Assembly (NCBI GenBank): GCA_964020155.1 | Contig: OZ026554.1 | Location: 1,687,747 to 1,751,746 of the forward strand | DNA: 64,000 nucleotides | Direction of reading: 5' to 3' | DNA from: Chondrilla cf. caribensis | Taxonomy: Eukaryota; Porifera; Demospongiae; Chondrillida; Chondrillidae | Shown: one piece after another, positions 1 to 12,929 of the stretch | How positions within the stretch are numbered: the stretch's first letter is position 1 | How the letters are laid out: each line of letters starts with the position of its first letter | Position numbers and translations under genes: made by a program | The notes under the pieces: generated by a model | Seen by the model: only the letters and a program-made list of their open reading frames with translations | Database searches by the model: none | What the model was told of the DNA's origin: nothing

Positions 1-242
1 ATCTAAGATGCAGACATAGAAACCATGAGGTGATAGGGAAGTAAAGGAAGTTTAAGACCTAGACTAATCTATACATGAAAGGTTACCCACTTGTATGGGT
101 TGCATACTACAATCATGTCCTAATATATACTTAGTCATGTGTACCACATCTCCCCCCTAGTACTCAATGAGATTCGTTGCCAATAAAATTAATACAATCT
201 CATGATATAGCTATAGTACAACATACCAAGAAGTCAAACAGC

Positions 243-250
243 TATAAATA
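243..250 (+). promoter_or_regulatory. TATA-like box of fibrinogen-like gene 1
   Basis: TATAAATA lies 54 bp before the ATG at 304. The same element and the following 50 bp recur before the second gene copy (3044-3051), so the promoter was duplicated with the gene. TATA function is inferred from motif and spacing. Confidence 0.55.
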
Positions 251-303
251 CAGGACAACACTCCAGCTGAACACTGGCTGGTGGGCAGATTCAAGAGTTC
301 AGC

Positions 304-631
304 ATGCTAAGATTTCTGGTAGTGATCTTGGTCATTGTTAAGATTGGTTCAGTGGAAAGCACTGTCTTGTTGGAGAAGACAACAACTGACATATCTCACA
401 CTATCAACAAGGTGAGTGGGGAGGTGGAGGAACACTGGTTGTGGGGTGATGGTGATGGTGACCACATTCATCTACTCTACAGAGATCAGCACCAACTACA
501 CCATGTGACAAATCTAGGGAAAGAAACGCCATCTACAGTCAGCAACAAACTGATACAGTGTGGATTTGTAAGAGTGGAAAGTGGACACCTTTCAAGTAAG
601 ACACTATATCATTATGACGCACAAATACACA

Positions 632-692
<61 letters not shown>

Positions 693-1489
693 CACAATGC
701 ACTGTACTCCAATCCACAGGCTAACACTCTCACTGGGAGCTACTCAAGATGTTCCTGCATCATCCTGTAAGGAGATACTACAATCACTAACTGCTAACTG
801 CTACCAACCTCCAACAGATGGGATGTACTGGATCACACTCCGTGACAAATGTAACAACCAGACACAGACTATGAAGGTAACATGCTACAATACATCACAA
901 AATGTACATTACAACTTACATCCTCTCTCTCTCTCGTACACTACAACAGGTTTGGTGTGACATGTCCACATGTGGAGGAGGATGGTCACTAGTGTGGAAA
1001 CACTCCTACATGGAGGTTACTCCACTCACATCAGACATGTACTACTTCTCCGATCACTACAGACCCTGTACCGATATCAACAGTGGATGGTGCAATGTAC
1101 CCCATAAATCTCGCTTTGGTGCCACTGAAATGATGATAGTTGCCTACCACAACAAGAAACTCGTGTATGCCTATCGTGGAAGGTTTAACCGTAACATTGA
1201 CTCGGACTGGACAGGAGGGATTCTACTGGACCACCACAAGTGTGTGGACCACTGTGCCAAAAGTGATAGCAATGGAGTTCGTCCAGCACCTAGTGCTCAA
1301 GGGGATAACAGACTACTTGGGATTGCCTTTGATAAATACTCTCCTGATAACAATTATGCCAATTGTGATACATTCGACACCAACTTTGACAATCCTAGAG
1401 AGTGTCGCTGGCATGACTGTGCCCTGCCTACTTCCATTTCTGCCACCAAATTTCGTACTCAAATGACAGTAGCCATTTACGTCCGCTGA
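304..1489 (+). CDS. Secreted fibrinogen-like (FReD-type) protein, copy 1
   Basis: Four exons are inferred: 304-411, 483-595, 720-876 and 950-1489. All boundaries are GT-AG with agreeing phases, giving 305 aa. Exon 1 encodes a hydrophobic signal peptide starting MLRFLVVILVIV. Exon 3 carries SCKEI and DGMYWI, and exon 4 carries CDMSTCGGGWSLVWKHSY, both typical of the fibrinogen C-terminal fold. Cysteine-rich stretches follow (PCTDI, GWCNVP, CRWHDC), and the protein ends in QMTVAIYVR. Such domains often bind glycans or microbial surfaces in invertebrates; that role is inferred here. A simple read-through of the introns gives a 218-residue ORF running through a CA repeat, which is not the likely product. 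A near-identical copy lies 2.8 kb downstream. Confidence 0.8.
632..692 (+). repeat. (CA)n microsatellite in intron 2
   Basis: Near-perfect CA array between exons 2 and 3 of fibrinogen-like gene 1. The equivalent intron of copy 2 has a longer array, so it is polymorphic between paralogues. Confidence 0.95.
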
Positions 1490-2525
1490 TCACATAGTGT
1501 GAACATTGTATGGAAGATCCAATATGTAACTTCCAGTGAACTATAACAAATAACTGTGTGCAATTAGACTACAATGTAACAATGTAGTGTTGAGAGTGAA
1601 ATAAGAGTGATTTGATATACTGTATCATTTCATTACTTCATATTATATAATTATGTGCATTTACACATACAACATTCATTACACTATTACTACAATGAAA
1701 AGGTCTGGCTATGATGTTCTAGTGCTGAAGATACTAAATTACCATTGAACACAAATACATAAGGATGGTTATGGTCATATAAGAAAAGCCACTGAACAAC
1801 ACACACACATAACTTTACAGATTAAACTGATAACCACAATCCAGTACAGGGTGGTAGGTGGTACCTTGTAATAATAGGAGCTAGTATCACGACAGGAGTT
1901 TCAATTGTAGGAGTGGACGATATGGTGTCTGACATACCCATAACAACACAAATATACAATGTATGCATACATGTACCTACGTACATATGATGTGGTTTGT
2001 GGGAGCCATCCATTAATGAGCTGACCTGGTGTCCGTTACAACTGAAAATGAAATGCATTAACAAACAGACAAGGGGTACATTACTAGGGCTGCACTGGTA
2101 TGGAGTGGGCCTGTCAGTTACTGGACAATATTCTAGCTGTTGCTGATATAGCCAATAGTGAATTTTACATTCACATATTCAACTTATTGTGATATGTTGG
2201 TCATTACCCTTTGATTTATTACATTATGAGAATGTCCAAGACAAAATCACTCATTTGGAGATATTTTAAAGTCACTGAATTAAGACTATGATTTCATTAT
2301 TTCTGATTCATGCAGTATTTACGTTTCTCACAGGAGTTAATACAACAACCATCTTGTGTACAAAATATCAAAACAACTATTGGTATTGGCTGATATCAGT
2401 CCTATTTTATCAGTCATTGGAATATTGGTTACATTCTGTATCGTACACAACTGAAATACAAATAACTAGCTACATGCTTTCCTAACATACTGTACAGTAA
2501 GTGCATGATATGTATGCGTATAGTA
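1490..2525. other. Intergenic, no gene recognised
   Basis: No supported gene. About 80 bp at 1826-1905 (around AGCTAGTATCACGACAGGAG) recurs at 4710-4803 downstream of the second fibrinogen-like gene, so the 3' flank belongs to the duplicated unit. Short hydrophobic ORFs here have no recognisable family. Confidence 0.6.
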
Positions 2526-2723
2526 CAGTGGAACCTCTATTAAAGGACTCTCCCAATAAAGGACACCATATAAATTACCTCCCTACAAAGGACACTCTGT
2601 AAGGCACCAAAAATAGATTTTCCCATAATGCTAATACATTTTCCATCTCTGAAGAGTGGACAACCTCTCTACAGTGGACAAATTACCTGGTCCCAATGTG
2701 TCCTTTATATAGAGGTTCCACTG
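2526..2723. mobile_element. MITE with CAGTGGAACCTCTAT termini
   Basis: A 198-bp element with terminal inverted repeats of about 23 bp (CAGTGGAACCTCTATTAAAG and its complement ending TAGAGGTTCCACTG). Left flank is TA; the right flank has decayed. CAGT termini and TA targets fit Tc1/mariner-pogo mobilisation. No coding capacity. Confidence 0.75.
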
Positions 2724-3043
2724 AACAACAATAAATAATGCATGCATAGCTAAATTGACATGTATAATTTATTAGATATTGACCAGTATTCACAATGAAC
2801 ATCATATACTGAACTGTGGATAGAGACATTATGTTAACATACAATATCCTAAACAGATGTACTCAATGAGATTCATTGTCGATGAATAATTTGTATACCA
2901 TACATACGCATAATATCATAGAGTGCGATAGCACTCTATATGTAGGGATGACGCAAAAACAAAATGGCGGCCCTATACCTCGCATACATTACAGTTTCTC
3001 AAAATATTAGCTATAGCTACAACATACGCAGATATCAAATGGC

Positions 3044-3051
3044 TATAAATA
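3044..3051 (+). promoter_or_regulatory. TATA-like box of fibrinogen-like gene 2
   Basis: TATAAATA 54 bp before the ATG at 3105, matching the promoter of copy 1. Confidence 0.55.
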
Positions 3052-3104
3052 CAGGACAACACTCCAGCTGAACACTGGCTGGTGTGGAGATTCAAGAGTT
3101 CAGC

Positions 3105-4387
<1,283 letters not shown>

Positions 4388-4802
4388 TCACATAGTGTGA
4401 ACATTGTATGGAAGTTTCAATATGTAGTTTCCAGTACTCTATAACAAATAACTGTGTGCAATTAGACTACAATGTAACAATGTAGTGGTGAGGGCGAAAT
4501 AAGAGTGATTTGATATACTGTATCATTTTATCACTTTATATTATATAATTACAGCATGTGCATATGCACTTACAACATTCGTTTCACTATGCCATGATGT
4601 TCCAGTGCTGAAGATACTAAATTCCCATTGAACACAAATACATAAGGACAGTTATGGTCATGGAAAAACAGCTGTTGAACAACACACACACATAACTTAT
4701 GAACATTTACAGACTAAACTGATAATCACAATCCAGTACAGGGTGGTAGGTAGTACCTTGCAATAATAGGAGCTAGTATCACGACAGGAATTTCAATTGT
4801 AG

Positions 4803-4893
4803 GAGACCCTGTACTGATATCAACAGTGGATGGTGCAATGTACCCCATAAATCTCACTTTGGTGCCACTGAAATGATGATAGTTGCCTACCAC
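4803..4893 (+). pseudogene. Fragment of fibrinogen-like exon 4
   Basis: About 90 bp beginning GACCCTGTACTGATATCAAC matches the middle of exon 4 (about 3960-4050) almost exactly. It is abutted to the repeated 3' flank (4710-4803). No start, stop or flanking exons exist, so it is a non-functional partial third copy, probably from template switching during the tandem duplication. Confidence 0.8.
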
Positions 4894-5375
4894 AATTGTA
4901 ATTGTAATTATTAGCGCCATTCCTGATTGGAATAATAAAATCTTACATAATTTGATAAAAACAAACATAACTCTACCAAACCTTTAGTTTTTCATCTCTT
5001 GTAGTAACAAATCAATCTTCAAATGTTGTTAAAATGTACATTTTCCCCACAATAATACCAAAACCAGTCTGGTTCAATCATAGATAGTATTGTGCACAGA
5101 TATTCATTGTGACCTGTGATTGTTTCGTATTCACTAATACAGTACAGTATGGTGTCACCGCACTTCAATGCCACTAATGGTGGGTGGCTCCACTATCAGA
5201 AACTGGAATCCTACTACCTAGTAGTGGCATGACTAAAGCGTGACTTACGACTAGATAATCCACTCAGATATGAAGTTATTAAAGTATAGTACGTGCTGTA
5301 TATACAGCATACATGATGAAGACTATGTGGTTGCTCTCCTCTGTTGGGGTGGAATGTGATTAGAGTCGAACTCAC
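4894..5375. other. Intergenic, no gene recognised
   Basis: AT-rich sequence with no supported exon. By synteny with the complete SDR at 20549-23427, exons 6-8 of the SDR at 5376-6761 should be here; none was found. Confidence 0.5.
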
Positions 5376-6761
5376 AATTCCTGGGTGCACAGCAGACACA
5401 GTGAGTCCATGACCGACAACTCGTCTCTGTATAGCAGCTCCTGTCATTATCTGTGTGTGAAGGGTTCAAACAACATATTGCTACATGATGTAATACCCAA
5501 GAAATATTGTTGATAAAGTACCTAACAATGCATAATACTACTAATAATAGCAGGTTGTGGTGAACTTTGAGGTTGCAAATCTTGGATGGATACTGCTATA
5601 CGAGGTGTTCTGTGGGGGACATTAACTACCCTCGCAGTTTAGTAAGAAATGTTTGCTGCCCAAATATTCACCCTGTAGTGTATACTATATGTACATTTGT
5701 ACATATTGTACTGTACTTACTATGGAGTTATGACTGTGTACTGAAGAAAATTATATCCAATATACTTCCATCATACAACAGTGAAGGTTACTGCATGTGT
5801 ACATGCACCCACATTGAATAGCTTTGAGCTGCCGTACTGCTTCATCCTATCGTAACCTTTTTGTCCCTCAAGATTGTCCGGATCAAAGGAGAATGCAATT
5901 CGGTGGGCATCCGAAGATACAAACACAATCCTTGCACCGGGAGCTGAGGACAGGATGATGGGCAGGAGCTCCAAAGTCAGGTAGAAGTGACCGAGGTGGT
6001 TCACCTGTGAGGGGACATGATTATAAAACAAGTGACACAAGACCACCAAATTCACACATCAGGCTCTGCATTGGGAGTTGAGGACATATCCTACTAAGGA
6101 TACATGTCATACATGTGAAGCAGCAGAAGGATGTGGATAGCCTACATCTTGATAACACTTGACTAAAACAAACCTGAAAGTGTCGCTCAAATCCATCTTC
6201 AGTTTTACCTAAAAGACAGCATTAGAGAATAGAATAATTCTACAATAATTATTATATTATTATCATTAATTCTTATATCATTATCATATCGTGATAATCA
6301 TCATTAACCTGTGTATGTGCCCGCTTACAATCGATACTCTTACTGCATTATTCACCTTCAGTTACAATGGCAATCCCAGCATTATTAATGAGGAGATGAA
6401 GAGAACGTTCTTTCTGTTTGTAGTCCTCAATGAACTTCTTCACAGATTGGAGAGATGCCAAGTCCAGAGACATGAACTCAACATTGATGGTCTTGTCTGG
6501 ATGTTCTTCAGCTACTTCACCACGCATACGTTCTATGGCCTGGACCATAACAGTAGACATTTGAAAAAAATAATGTACGTTTATTGGCCTATCCTGGCTC
6601 ACCCCTTTGGCCTTCTCTTCGCTCCTACACGCTATAATAACACGTGCTCCCAACAAGGCTAGTCCTTTAGCGGTCTCATATCCAATCCCACTGTTCCCTC
6701 CTGTTACTACTGCTACCTTACCACTCTGGTCAGCTTCGGGATAGGAGAGACGGGCACCCAT
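5376..6761 (-). pseudogene. RDH-like short-chain dehydrogenase, 3'-truncated
   Basis: Minus-strand exons 6761-6603, 6539-6356, 6208-6174, 6004-5813 and 5450-5376 have the same lengths and phases as exons 1-5 of the SDR at 20549-23427. They encode the Rossmann motif TGGNSGIG, NNAG, VNHLGHF, the catalytic serine region VFVSS and YGSSK (the YxxxK pair), ending at VHPGI before a good donor. About 100 C-terminal residues (exons 6-8) are not found; the sequence beyond runs into the fibrinogen-like 3' flank. Retinol dehydrogenase-type SDRs need that C-terminal part to form the substrate pocket, so this copy is probably non-functional, unless unrecognised exons remain. It starts 18 bp from sialidase-like gene A on the other strand. 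Confidence 0.7.
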
Positions 6762-6779
6762 ATTTTAGATCACGTGATC
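6762..6779. promoter_or_regulatory. Minimal divergent promoter with palindromic E-box
   Basis: Only 18 bp separate the SDR start codon (6761, minus) from the sialidase A start codon (6780, plus). The gap contains the perfect 12-bp palindrome GATCACGTGATC (6768-6779), built on a CACGTG E-box. Such boxes bind bHLH-zip factors (USF, MITF/TFEB type). Regulatory use is inferred. Confidence 0.5.
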
Positions 6780-9056
6780 ATGATGGCTCCAAGGGGGGCA
6801 CTCCTAGTGATTCTTTTCTTGGTCTCGTTGGTTCAGGTTCTATGCGCACCAGAAGCAGAGTTTGACGGTTGGTTGTACGTGAACATCAAGACGGATATCT
6901 GTGTTCACAACTGTATGAGTAAACTATATCCATACACGAGCAAGCAAGATTTCTTGAAGTAGTATCAACTATTAATCTAGTCATAGATTCCATGAACCCA
7001 GCCAAAGTCTAGCTTCATGCAAGCCACGAGAGCGCCTCGATCAGATAAAGTTCTTTCAAATTTTAAAATTTACAAACAGTACTATAAATACTGTGCACGT
7101 GATGATGAAGTTGTAAGTTTTCTTCTTTCCCGCGTTCGTTAACGGTGGTACGTGTAGGAGTCCTCAATGATTGTGTTGTAACCAATGTAGCATCCGATGA
7201 ACGATTACAGCTGAAATCATACTTTGTGCATGTATTTCTATGTAGTCAATAACATAAGAACATTGCTGTCCTATTGCTTATAGTGGCTCTCTCTCCTCGT
7301 ACACAGGCAAAGTGAGATATACGTCAGACGGTCGTTACAAGGCGTACATGGTCCCTCCCTATGAAACCAACCATGCTTCCTTCCTTGAGGTCCTTCCAAC
7401 CGGGGACATCATGTTGGCCTGGTTCAGCGGGAAGAAAGAGGGTTACAACGATGTAGCCATAGTCATGTCCCGGTTGAAGAACGGATCAGACCAGTGGTCC
7501 AACGCCACTGTGGTGGCTCGGAGGGATGGCTACTCCAATCAGAACCCCGTCCTCTTCTACGACTTGAAGGGGAAGGTGTTCCATCTATATTACTCACAAA
7601 ATCCAGGTGAGATGACGAATCAATTGACACTGCATTTAGTGCATCATGTTTGCCTGTTGTTTTAGTCACGGTAGAGCTTATGTGCAGAGATCACTGCAAA
7701 GAACAGGTACCTCTTTTAAAGAGATCGGCACTTTGTACACTAAACATTGTGTAATGTATATAGTCTGGCCCCTGATGAGAGACCACCTGTCTTCAGAGAC
7801 TGTTGTTTTGTGAACCAAGGGGTGGTCCTAGACGAGAGGTTCCACTGTACAGTGAATACTCATTAATCTGCTGCAATTCATTTCGAAGAATATCGTGGAT
7901 TGACAATTTTAGTGGATCAACTGGGTATTCATTGGTATTTGTACATTATATTGGTACTGGGAAATTGTGGCAGATTAGAAGGTTTGGTGGATAATGCGTT
8001 GGCGGATAAACGAGAATTCACTGTACATGTATTATGTTTAATCCCTTTGACATAAAATGACAATACCTTTATACGTGTTGTGGCGAATTCATCCACCTCA
8101 GGCAAGAAGGCTGACATCGACATTGTGGATCCATTTCACTCATACTCCAGTACTGTATGGAGGATGAACTCCTCCACTTTTGGGTCCAACTGGTCAGCCC
8201 CAATTTTGCTGTTTGAGAAAGATGGAGCCTGGGACAGGAACCGCATGTTGACCAGACTTGATGGAAAGTGGATCATGCCAATGTACTTCTCTGGTGGGTT
8301 CCCAGTGTGCTTCACATCATTCTTACGTTACTAGTCACATGGAGCCTAGACCCTACTGGGATGAAAGAACTGCCTTCGATCATCCTACCGTATTTGACTG
8401 TTGTTGATCTATTGATCTAACTCTGCCAGACTATCACATTACATGTGCTTGTGAGTATTTTGTGTATGTTCAAGTATGACTGTCATTCAACTTCATCTCA
8501 CCACTGGTGTGGTGGCGTCTGTATATCTGCAGGTGAAAAGGAGTATTGTGCTGTCCAGATCACCCCTGATGGGAGGAACTGGACCTCGTACGAGATGAAG
8601 GATACCGGTGACTTCGACCAGCCCAGTGTTGTACGGCCTGTACCTGGTAATGCAACACTTCTCTCCTACTACAGGGATCGCAGGAGAAGGCATATTTATG
8701 TTGCGTATTCCACGGATGATGGTGAAAGTTGGAGCACACCAGAGAAAACACAGTTCCCTAACAATAATGCTGGTATACAAGCCTATACGTTAGCGAACCA
8801 GCACATTGTACTGGTGTACAACCCAACAACTCACGGCCGCCATCCTTTGCGTATTTCCCTATCTGAGGACGGCGGTAAGACCTGGCCATACTACAGAGAC
8901 CTGGAGTCAGGGAAAGGTCCAGAGTACAGCTATCCTTGTATCCTGCAGACACCAGACGAGTATATCCACGTTTCCTACACATTCAACAGAGCCACCATCA
9001 AGTACGTCAAATTCAAAGAGGATTGGATCAAAACAAAATTCTCTGAGTATTATTAG
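6780..9056 (+). CDS. Sialidase-like BNR/Asp-box protein A
   Basis: Exons 6780-6867, 7307-7606, 8102-8293 and 8533-9056 join in phase to give 367 aa. The first donor (GTTGGT) is weak but phase-correct and conserved in position with the three paralogues. A signal peptide (ALLVILFLVSLVQVLCA) leads into the conserved block NHASFLEVLP, LAWFSG, NQNPVLFYD and DRNR. The Asp-box motifs STDDGESW and SEDGGKTW mark the blades of a six-bladed sialidase propeller (BNR_2 type), and SYPCILQTPDEYIHVSYTF is the usual C-terminal signature. Predicted secreted or lysosomal glycosidase; sialic acid as substrate is not proven by sequence. It is the most diverged of the four copies and has one extra intron, which holds a MITE. 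Confidence 0.82.
7850..8023. mobile_element. MITE with CAGTGAATACT termini, TA target duplication
   Basis: A 174-bp element in intron 2 of sialidase A, ends CAGTGAATACT and AGAATTCACTG, flanked by TA on both sides. The reverse complement matches a second copy at 26064-26227 over its length. A solo right end of the CAGTGGAACCTC family (GAGGTTCCACTG) abuts its left TA. Confidence 0.78.
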
Positions 9057-9420
9057 CTAACATTAATACTGTCAGTTAGATATGTCCTTTAGCCAAACAT
9101 TAGCACACATGTTGCTAATTGGCTAGTTTTGTTGTTAAGACTTTTTGGACTCTTTTTGTTGTTGTATGCCTGTACACCCTATGTCCTTGATAAGACCAGC
9201 ATGAGTGCACTACTATTATTATGTTTGTATCAATATTATATACACATTCCATTTTAGTCTGTAGTTAATATTCCACCGGAGCTGGGCGTGTATTCATGCA
9301 TTATAAGTGGACTTTGTCGATTGGAGCCTCACTTAGCGTGAGCAACGCAATTTTGTTGGATCACGCCCACCTTGCAGTTTCAGACTGGCAATAACCTCTC
9401 GCGTGAGCGTCTCCACTCCC

Positions 9421-10851
9421 ATGGAGCAGCTCCTCAAGGTTTTCGTCATTAGTTGCGTCTGTTTCTTCACTTCAACTGGAGCCGAGGACATCGATTTTTA
9501 CCCAAAGGCTACTTTTGACGGTGAGTAACAAATTCGTGTCAACTTCTGTAGTAACATATCTGCGCTCGCCTGTAGTTGGAGCTAAATTGAGAATGTTTTC
9601 AGTGTGAGACTGCGATAATGTGGGGGTGTAGTCGACTGTATATGTCTTCTTCCTATTTGCAGGTAAAATAAGGGAAACCAGTGATGGTCGGTTCAAAGCT
9701 TACATGATTCCTCCGTTTGAGACAAACCACGCCTCTTTCTTGGAGCTCCTCCCAAACGGAGACATGTTGCTAGCTTGGTTTAGCGGTACCAAGGAAGGAA
9801 GAGATAACGTATCGATCGTCATCTCTCGTCTGAAGAACGGTACGGATCAGTGGAGCAAGGCCACTCTGGTAGCTCGCAGGGAAGGCTACTCCAACCAGAA
9901 CCCTGTGCTGTATTATGACAACAAGACCAAGATACTGCATCTCTTCCACTCACAGCAACCTGCTACTACAAAGCATCTTACGGAATATGATGCCAACGTC
10001 TGGACCCAAAACTCCACAGACATGGGAATGACTTGGTCCCCGCCGTACGATGTATTTAGTAAGAATGCATCATTTGATCGTAATCGCGTCTTCCACCGAC
10101 TCAATGGAGAATGGGCCCTACCCATGTACTATGCAGGTGAGTTATTGATCGTGATATTCATGCATAGTAATCCAATAAGCTTGCAATGCATTTTACATCT
10201 GATGTTATATTATGTTGGTTATATATTTGGTAAGTGTCACTTACTTAATAACAACTTGCAGAACCCTATTGTGGATATGAGCACTGTATGTCATGTGTGA
10301 GCCTGTGTGATTCTGCTGCTTATTGTGTAGTTAAAGACTTATCCAAGCAGTACTCTGTGTTCAAGAGCACCACTGATGGTATCCTGTGGAAGGAAACTGT
10401 GTTCAATGACAGTTTTTATCTGGTGCAGCCCAGTGTCATCAGACCCCACCCTGGCCAACCCAACCTCATTGTATTTTACAGAGACAGAAGACATCAAAAC
10501 ATCTACAAAGCCTTCTCCGCTGACGATGGGAACACCTGGACTGCTCCAGAGGCAACATCTCTGCCCAACAACAACGCCGGTATTCAGGCTCGCACCTTGA
10601 TGAACCAGCACATCGTACTGGTGTACAACCCAACACATGAAGATCGCCATCCCCTGCGAATATCTCTATCTGTTGATGGTGGTAAGACATGGCCTTACTC
10701 CAGAGACCTGGAGTCAGGACCAGGCCCAAGATATAGCTATCCGTGTATCCTGCAGACGTCAGATGAATACATTCATGTCTCATACACCTACAACAGGGAT
10801 ACTATTAAGTATGTCAAGTTCAAAGAGGATTGGATCAAGAACGCCATTTAA
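9421..10851 (+). CDS. Sialidase-like BNR/Asp-box protein B
   Basis: Exons 9421-9520, 9663-10136 and 10331-10851 give 364 aa. Signal peptide MEQLLKVFVISCVCFF is followed by the first blade (NHASFLELLPNGDMLLAWFS). The Asp-box-like motifs STDMGMTW, SADDGNTW and SVDGGKTW follow, and then SYPCILQTSDEYIHVSYTY. The intron that splits exon 2 in gene A is absent. The C-terminal exon is almost identical to that of gene C, which points to recent duplication or gene conversion. Predicted secreted glycoside-hydrolase fold; enzymatic activity is inferred from the family only. Confidence 0.82.
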
Positions 10852-10963
10852 TTAAGCAGGGATTGCTTGTCAGTTACCGTAGCTTTTAGCACTCAACGTT
10901 CTTCATAATGTCATAGTAGAGTCCGAGTCATCAAACATTCACGCAGTTTTGCCGCGTCACATG

Positions 10964-10971
10964 TCACGTGA
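10964..10971. promoter_or_regulatory. CACGTG E-box before sialidase-like gene C
   Basis: TCACGTGA lies 23 bp before the ATG at 10994 and is followed by TC as in the gene A promoter (TCACGTGATC in both). Recurrence at two paralogues suggests a shared bHLH-zip input. Confidence 0.4.
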
Positions 10972-10993
10972 TCAAGGCGTGTCTCGTCCAACA

Positions 10994-12859
10994 ATGGCGT
11001 TTCATTGTGCTCGAATACTAATCAGCGTCCTTGCTTTTTCAACTGCTGGCGTCCCTCTCATCGAATGTGTTGATTATAAATACGAGAAACAGAATTTCAT
11101 ATCGCCCATTAGTGACCCTGAAGCTGTTTTTGACGGTAAGAAATAGCAACATTGGTGGATTAGTTATGTCAATTATCAGTTTATGTGGGACAACACTGCA
11201 TACTCTACCGGGGGTCGAACATGCGTATGCATGCATGCATGGATAGGATTGATATGCTGATTTTAGACCAAGACTTCAGATTAGCTCTTTCAGGCCGATA
11301 GAGGAATGCACGCACTTATAGCAGTGTGTGTATAAGGGGAGACAGGTGGCCTAGGGAGGGAGCTAACATAAACCTGATGGGTAATCTTGAAACCATACCC
11401 ACTCAACTGTCGGAATGTTGTCATAATGGCAGATTTGCTTTGGGTTTGAGGCAATAGATAGCAATCTTGGAATGTGTGCACTTTTGCAGTGTTTCAAAAT
11501 GCAATCATATTAACTGTCTTTTCACACATTGTACATTTCCACCCCATGTTTGCAGGTAAAATAAGGGAAACCAGTGATGGTCGGTTCAAAGCTTACATGA
11601 TTCCTCCGTTTAAGACAAACCACGCCTCTTTCTTGGAGCTCCTCCCAAACGGAGACATGTTGCTTGCTTGGTTCAGTGGTGAAAAGGAAGGAAAGAATGA
11701 CGTATCGATTGTCATCTCTCGTCTGAAGAACGGTACGGATCAGTGGAGCAAGGCCACTCTGGTAGCTCGCAGGGAAGGCTACTCCAACCAGAACCCTGTG
11801 CTGTATTATGACAACAAGACCAAGATACTGCATCTCTTCCACTCACAGCAACCTGCTTCAATAGATTCTTCCTATGATGACTATCTGAAGCTCCCAGAAT
11901 ATCTAGCCAACGTTTGGACCCAAAACTCCACAGACATGGGAATGACTTGGTCCCCACCGTATGATGTATTCAGTAAGAATGCATCATTTGATCGTAATCG
12001 CGTGTTCCACCGACTCAATGGAGAGTGGGCCCTACCCATGTACTATGCTGGTTAGCTGATTTTGTGTTGTCCATATGCTGTGTAGAATGTAGTACTCTTA
12101 GTCGATAATCTATGCAAGATAATTCTTATCATGATACAATATGTGCAGATTAATACATTTTACTCAAGTTATAACTTATGCTCTCTCATGTCCCTATCAA
12201 AATGTGCAGTAATGAGGACAGTGACAATTCTTGCCATTGGATAGATATTTATTAATTTTATGGTTTAATCTCTCTATTGAAATAGATATCTACAATTTTG
12301 TCTATCATTATTGTTAATTTTTATTCTTCTAAAATTAGTAACTGGAGACAACAATCAATATTCTGTATTCAAGAGCACCACTGATGGTATCCTGTGGAAG
12401 GAAACTGTGTTCAATGACAGTTTTTATCTGGTGCAGCCCAGTGTCATCAGACCCCTGCCTGGCCAACCCAACCTCATTGTATTTTACAGAGACAGAAGAC
12501 AGCAAAACATCTACAAAGCCTTCTCCACTGACGATGGGAACACCTGGACTGCACCAGAGGCAACATCTCTGCCCAACAACAACGCCGGTATTCAGGCTCG
12601 CACCTTGATGAACCAGCACATCGTACTGGTGTACAACCCAACACATGAAGATCGCCATCCCCTGCGAATATCTCTATCTGTGGATGGTGGTAAGACATGG
12701 CCTTACTCCAGAGACCTTGAGTCAGGGAAAGGTCCAGAGTACAGTTATCCTTGTATCCTGCAGACGTCGGACGAGTATATTCATGTCTCCTATACATTCA
12801 ATCGAGATACTATCAAATATGTAAAATTCAAAGAGGACTGGATCATGAGTAAAGTGTGA
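10994..12859 (+). CDS. Sialidase-like BNR/Asp-box protein C
   Basis: Exons 10994-11135, 11556-12050 and 12339-12859 give 385 aa. The N-terminal exon is longer than in the other copies; the signal peptide ILISVLAFSTAGVPLIEC is followed by a tyrosine/lysine-rich linker (VDYKYEKQ). Exon 2 has a seven-residue insertion (DSSYDDY) where copy A carries its extra intron. Asp-boxes STDMGMTW, STDDGNTW and SVDGGKTW are intact. Only 70 bp separate its stop from the start of gene D, yet each gene has its own signal peptide, so independent transcription is likely. Confidence 0.82.
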
Positions 12860-12929
12860 TTTTGTTATGTACCCTGTGTGTAGAGTTATAAACTAAATGG
12901 CGCCACTTTAGGCATATCACCTGACAAAA

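Noticed and set aside
304..960. A 218-residue ORF reading through from the fibrinogen-like start
   Set aside because: It crosses two good GT-AG introns and a CA repeat; the spliced model gives a signal peptide plus an intact fibrinogen-like domain.
4726..4968. Minus-strand 80-residue hydrophobic ORF, similar to one at 1822-2064
   Set aside because: The similarity is explained by duplicated 3' flank of the fibrinogen-like genes; the ORF includes a piece of exon 4 read backwards.
6291..6662. Plus-strand 123-residue ORF
   Set aside because: It is antisense to SDR exons 1-2 and spans their intron; no family resemblance.
7760..7800. CTGATGAGAGACC as a second hammerhead core
   Set aside because: No GAAA after a stem II and no pairing stem I; chance match.
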